This document shows, piece by piece, positions 62,710 through 64,000 of a DNA stretch of 64,000 bases. Source of the DNA: Mojavia pulchra JT2-VF2 (GTDB lineage Bacteria > Cyanobacteriota > Cyanobacteriia > Cyanobacteriales > Nostocaceae); contig JAHHHN010000030.1 of NCBI GenBank assembly GCA_019359325.1, positions 1 to 64,000 of the forward strand, written 5' to 3'. Numbering within the stretch: the first letter of the stretch is position 1; each line of letters begins with the position of its first letter. The notes beneath the pieces are model-generated. The model worked only from the letters and a program-made list of their open reading frames with translations. It did not search any database and was not told where the DNA came from. The position numbers and the translations under genes are program-made.

Positions 62710-64000
62710 TTATGGGTTAGGAGCTAGTTCTTCTTTATTCTGTGATTTTTGATCCCTGAACCCTAGCTCCTCAGTTTTCCCCTCTTTATTTCCTGCATCT
62801 CGCTGGCCTTCATACTCCCGTAGTTGCTTTAATAGTTCTTCTTGCGATGCTTTGATAGTAAATGAATTGACAAGTTTTTGAGTATCTGCCTCAGCACTTT
62901 TTACACCATCTGGTGGAAATTTAATAGTTAATGCCTGTTGCTTAATAGCTTGTATGGGAACTACCTTCTCTGGTTTATTAATCGACGATTTGAGCGAGTC
63001 TAGGGTAGAAGCAACCTGCACTTGCTGCTCCATTTGTTGTGTAGAAGAGACCAAATTACTTAGACCATTTACCAACTGTCGCAAATTTTGCCGGAAAGCT
63101 GGATCGCCTGTCAATTCATCCAAATCAGAGGTAATTTTTTGCGTATTTTCAAATGTTACTCGTGCCGAATCTAAGGTTCTTTGTATTAGTACTAAGTTAT
63201 TTGGATCGTTTAAAGTTTGAGTGGCATCACGTAAATTAGCTGATGCTTGTGCTGCATTTGCCGAAAGAGTTTCTAAGTTTTTAATTACTTCACCTTGGGT
63301 TAAGCGATTAAGCGTAGGTGATAAAGTGTTGACTGTAGTGAGCAGTTGGTTGCTAGTTTGAGTAATGTTATTCAAAGCACCAACCAAAGAAGAACGATTT
63401 GTTGTCAATAGGTTGTCTAGATTAGTCAACAGACGGCTTGCTTGAGTTGCGGTGAGACTAAATTGCTTTGCTGTTGAGCCAAGTTGATCTAGCGTGCGGC
63501 TTGTAGATGCACTCACTTGATTTGACGCTTGTTGTACTGAAGTAGCAGTGGCAGAAAAAGTACCTAATTGTTGTTGTGCGTTTCTGGACAAACTCTGGAG
63601 ATCCCGACTCAGAACAGTAACACTAGTTGCTGCTGCTGAGGAGGTTTCTAGTAGCCTATTGACGCTGCGATAGAATTTGGGGTCATTGTATACAGTGGCT
63701 AACTCGGTTGTGCTGCGAATTAATTGATCGAGACTGATGCCAATTTGACCTTGTAACCTAGCACCATTACAAATTATGAGGTTGCGATCGCAATTTGGAG
63801 CTAGCGGTTTCGCAACGACAGTTCCAGCAGGTAGCGCGGTTTTTGGTGTGATGTCGATAATACTTTCACTGATCAGTCCGCTCTGATTCGCTTCCACTAC
63901 TACATCACGGGGGATAATCAAATCAGGTTGGGCGATTTCAATTTCTACTTCAACATTATTTGGCCCTGGGCGAATTGCAGAAATGTTGCCTACTTTAACG
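62710..64000 (-). CDS. MCE/MlaD-family lipid-transport protein, partial (N-terminus beyond window)
   Basis: Substrate-binding protein for envelope lipid transport. The reverse strand stays open to the right edge: VKVGNISAIRPGPNNVEVEI, then DLIIPRDVVVEANQSGLISE and SIIDITPKTALPAG belong to the MlaD domain. Then RLQGQIGISLDQLIRS and a long coiled, Ser/Thr/Gln-rich helical part (heptad LLTNLDNLLTTNRSS, LNDPNNLVLIQRTLDSARVT) typical of longer cyanobacterial and plant TGD2-like MCE proteins. About 430 residues are in the window. An ABC permease/ATPase partner might lie outside the window. Confidence 0.88.
   Translation of the reverse strand, partial: VKVGNISAIRPGPNNVEVEIEIAQPDLIIPRDVVVEANQSGLISESIIDITPKTALPAGTVVAKPLAPNCDRNLIICNGARLQGQIGISLDQLIRSTTELATVYNDPKFYRSVNRLLETSSAAATSVTVLSRDLQSLSRNAQQQLGTFSATATSVQQASNQVSASTSRTLDQLGSTAKQFSLTATQASRLLTNLDNLLTTNRSSLVGALNNITQTSNQLLTTVNTLSPTLNRLTQGEVIKNLETLSANAAQASANLRDATQTLNDPNNLVLIQRTLDSARVTFENTQKITSDLDELTGDPAFRQNLRQLVNGLSNLVSSTQQMEQQVQVASTLDSLKSSINKPEKVVPIQAIKQQALTIKFPPDGVKSAEADTQKLVNSFTIKASQEELLKQLREYEGQRDAGNKEGKTEELGFRDQKSQNKEELAPNP

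Noticed and set aside
1-64000. tRNA or rRNA genes
   Set aside because: No T-loop GGTTCGAATCC-type box with matching acceptor and anticodon arms was found; a covariance search could still find one.

Overview
The window looks like chromosome of a filamentous, heterocyst-type cyanobacterium (Nostocales). The signs are frequent HIP1 octamers (GCGATCGC), a high-light-inducible protein, a Mo-nitrogenase C-terminal-type protein, a group 2 sigma factor, ClpC, a DUF3288 protein, a Tll0287-like haem sensor domain and many short palindromic/MITE repeats. No rRNA or tRNA gene was recognised. Everything here was read by eye; no database search was run.

Layout. 1-4.2 kb: a DHA2-type MFS exporter cut by the left edge, overlapping a broken PEP-synthase fragment, then a HLIP and a class A penicillin-binding protein. 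4.4-11.9 kb: a tnpB remnant, a protein with a YjzC-like tail, a GH2 glycosidase, an SDR, a thermonuclease pseudogene, an IS5-like remnant, a haem/HAMP sensor and a broken acetyltransferase. 12-15.2 kb: a GC-richer ECF42-type sigma factor divergent from a DGPF/YCII, SnoaL and two VOC genes; the divergent gap holds a duplicated 70-bp block, each copy with an ECF42-like promoter. 15.5-21.3 kb: alpha-amylase, phytanoyl-CoA dioxygenase-like protein, a second copy of the thermonuclease pseudogene, and an APH-type kinase. 21.6-25.5 kb is a decay zone: a GIY-YIG gene with two amber codons, an IS630 remnant, a broken WYL regulator and a three-repeat degenerate CRISPR remnant, with a Mo-nitrogenase-associated gene and an acidic repeat protein between them.

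25.8-40.5 kb is mostly housekeeping or conserved: cobO, a secreted protein, a group 2 sigma factor, a HerA-like ATPase, a GST, miaB, a left-handed beta-helix acyltransferase, a PIN toxin gene split by a MITE with a clear target duplication, a GH3-family enzyme and an EAL-GAF-GGDEF protein.

40.5-46.0 kb is the most interesting region. UxaC, a mannonate-oxidoreductase-like SDR, a LarA-family (nickel racemase/epimerase) protein, a LacI regulator and a gluconokinase lie together, with a perfect 16-bp palindrome between the divergent lacI-type and gntK genes. Together they can be read as a route glucuronate > fructuronate > mannonate > gluconate > 6-phosphogluconate. It needs neither mannonate dehydratase nor KDG kinase/aldolase, because a nickel 2-epimerase would turn mannonate into gluconate. 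The GH2 enzyme at 6-8 kb could in principle release the sugar acid.

46-64 kb: a DUF4198/PEP-CTERM-like protein, a multi-PAS histidine kinase, DoxX, a complete IS200/IS605 element, a RemA-like small protein, a spore-photoproduct-lyase-like radical SAM protein, an SDR-SDR-FMO operon, clpC, DUF3288 and an MCE/MlaD protein cut by the right edge. At least three MITE families recur across the window; two leave recognisable target-site duplications (5 bp and 10 bp).
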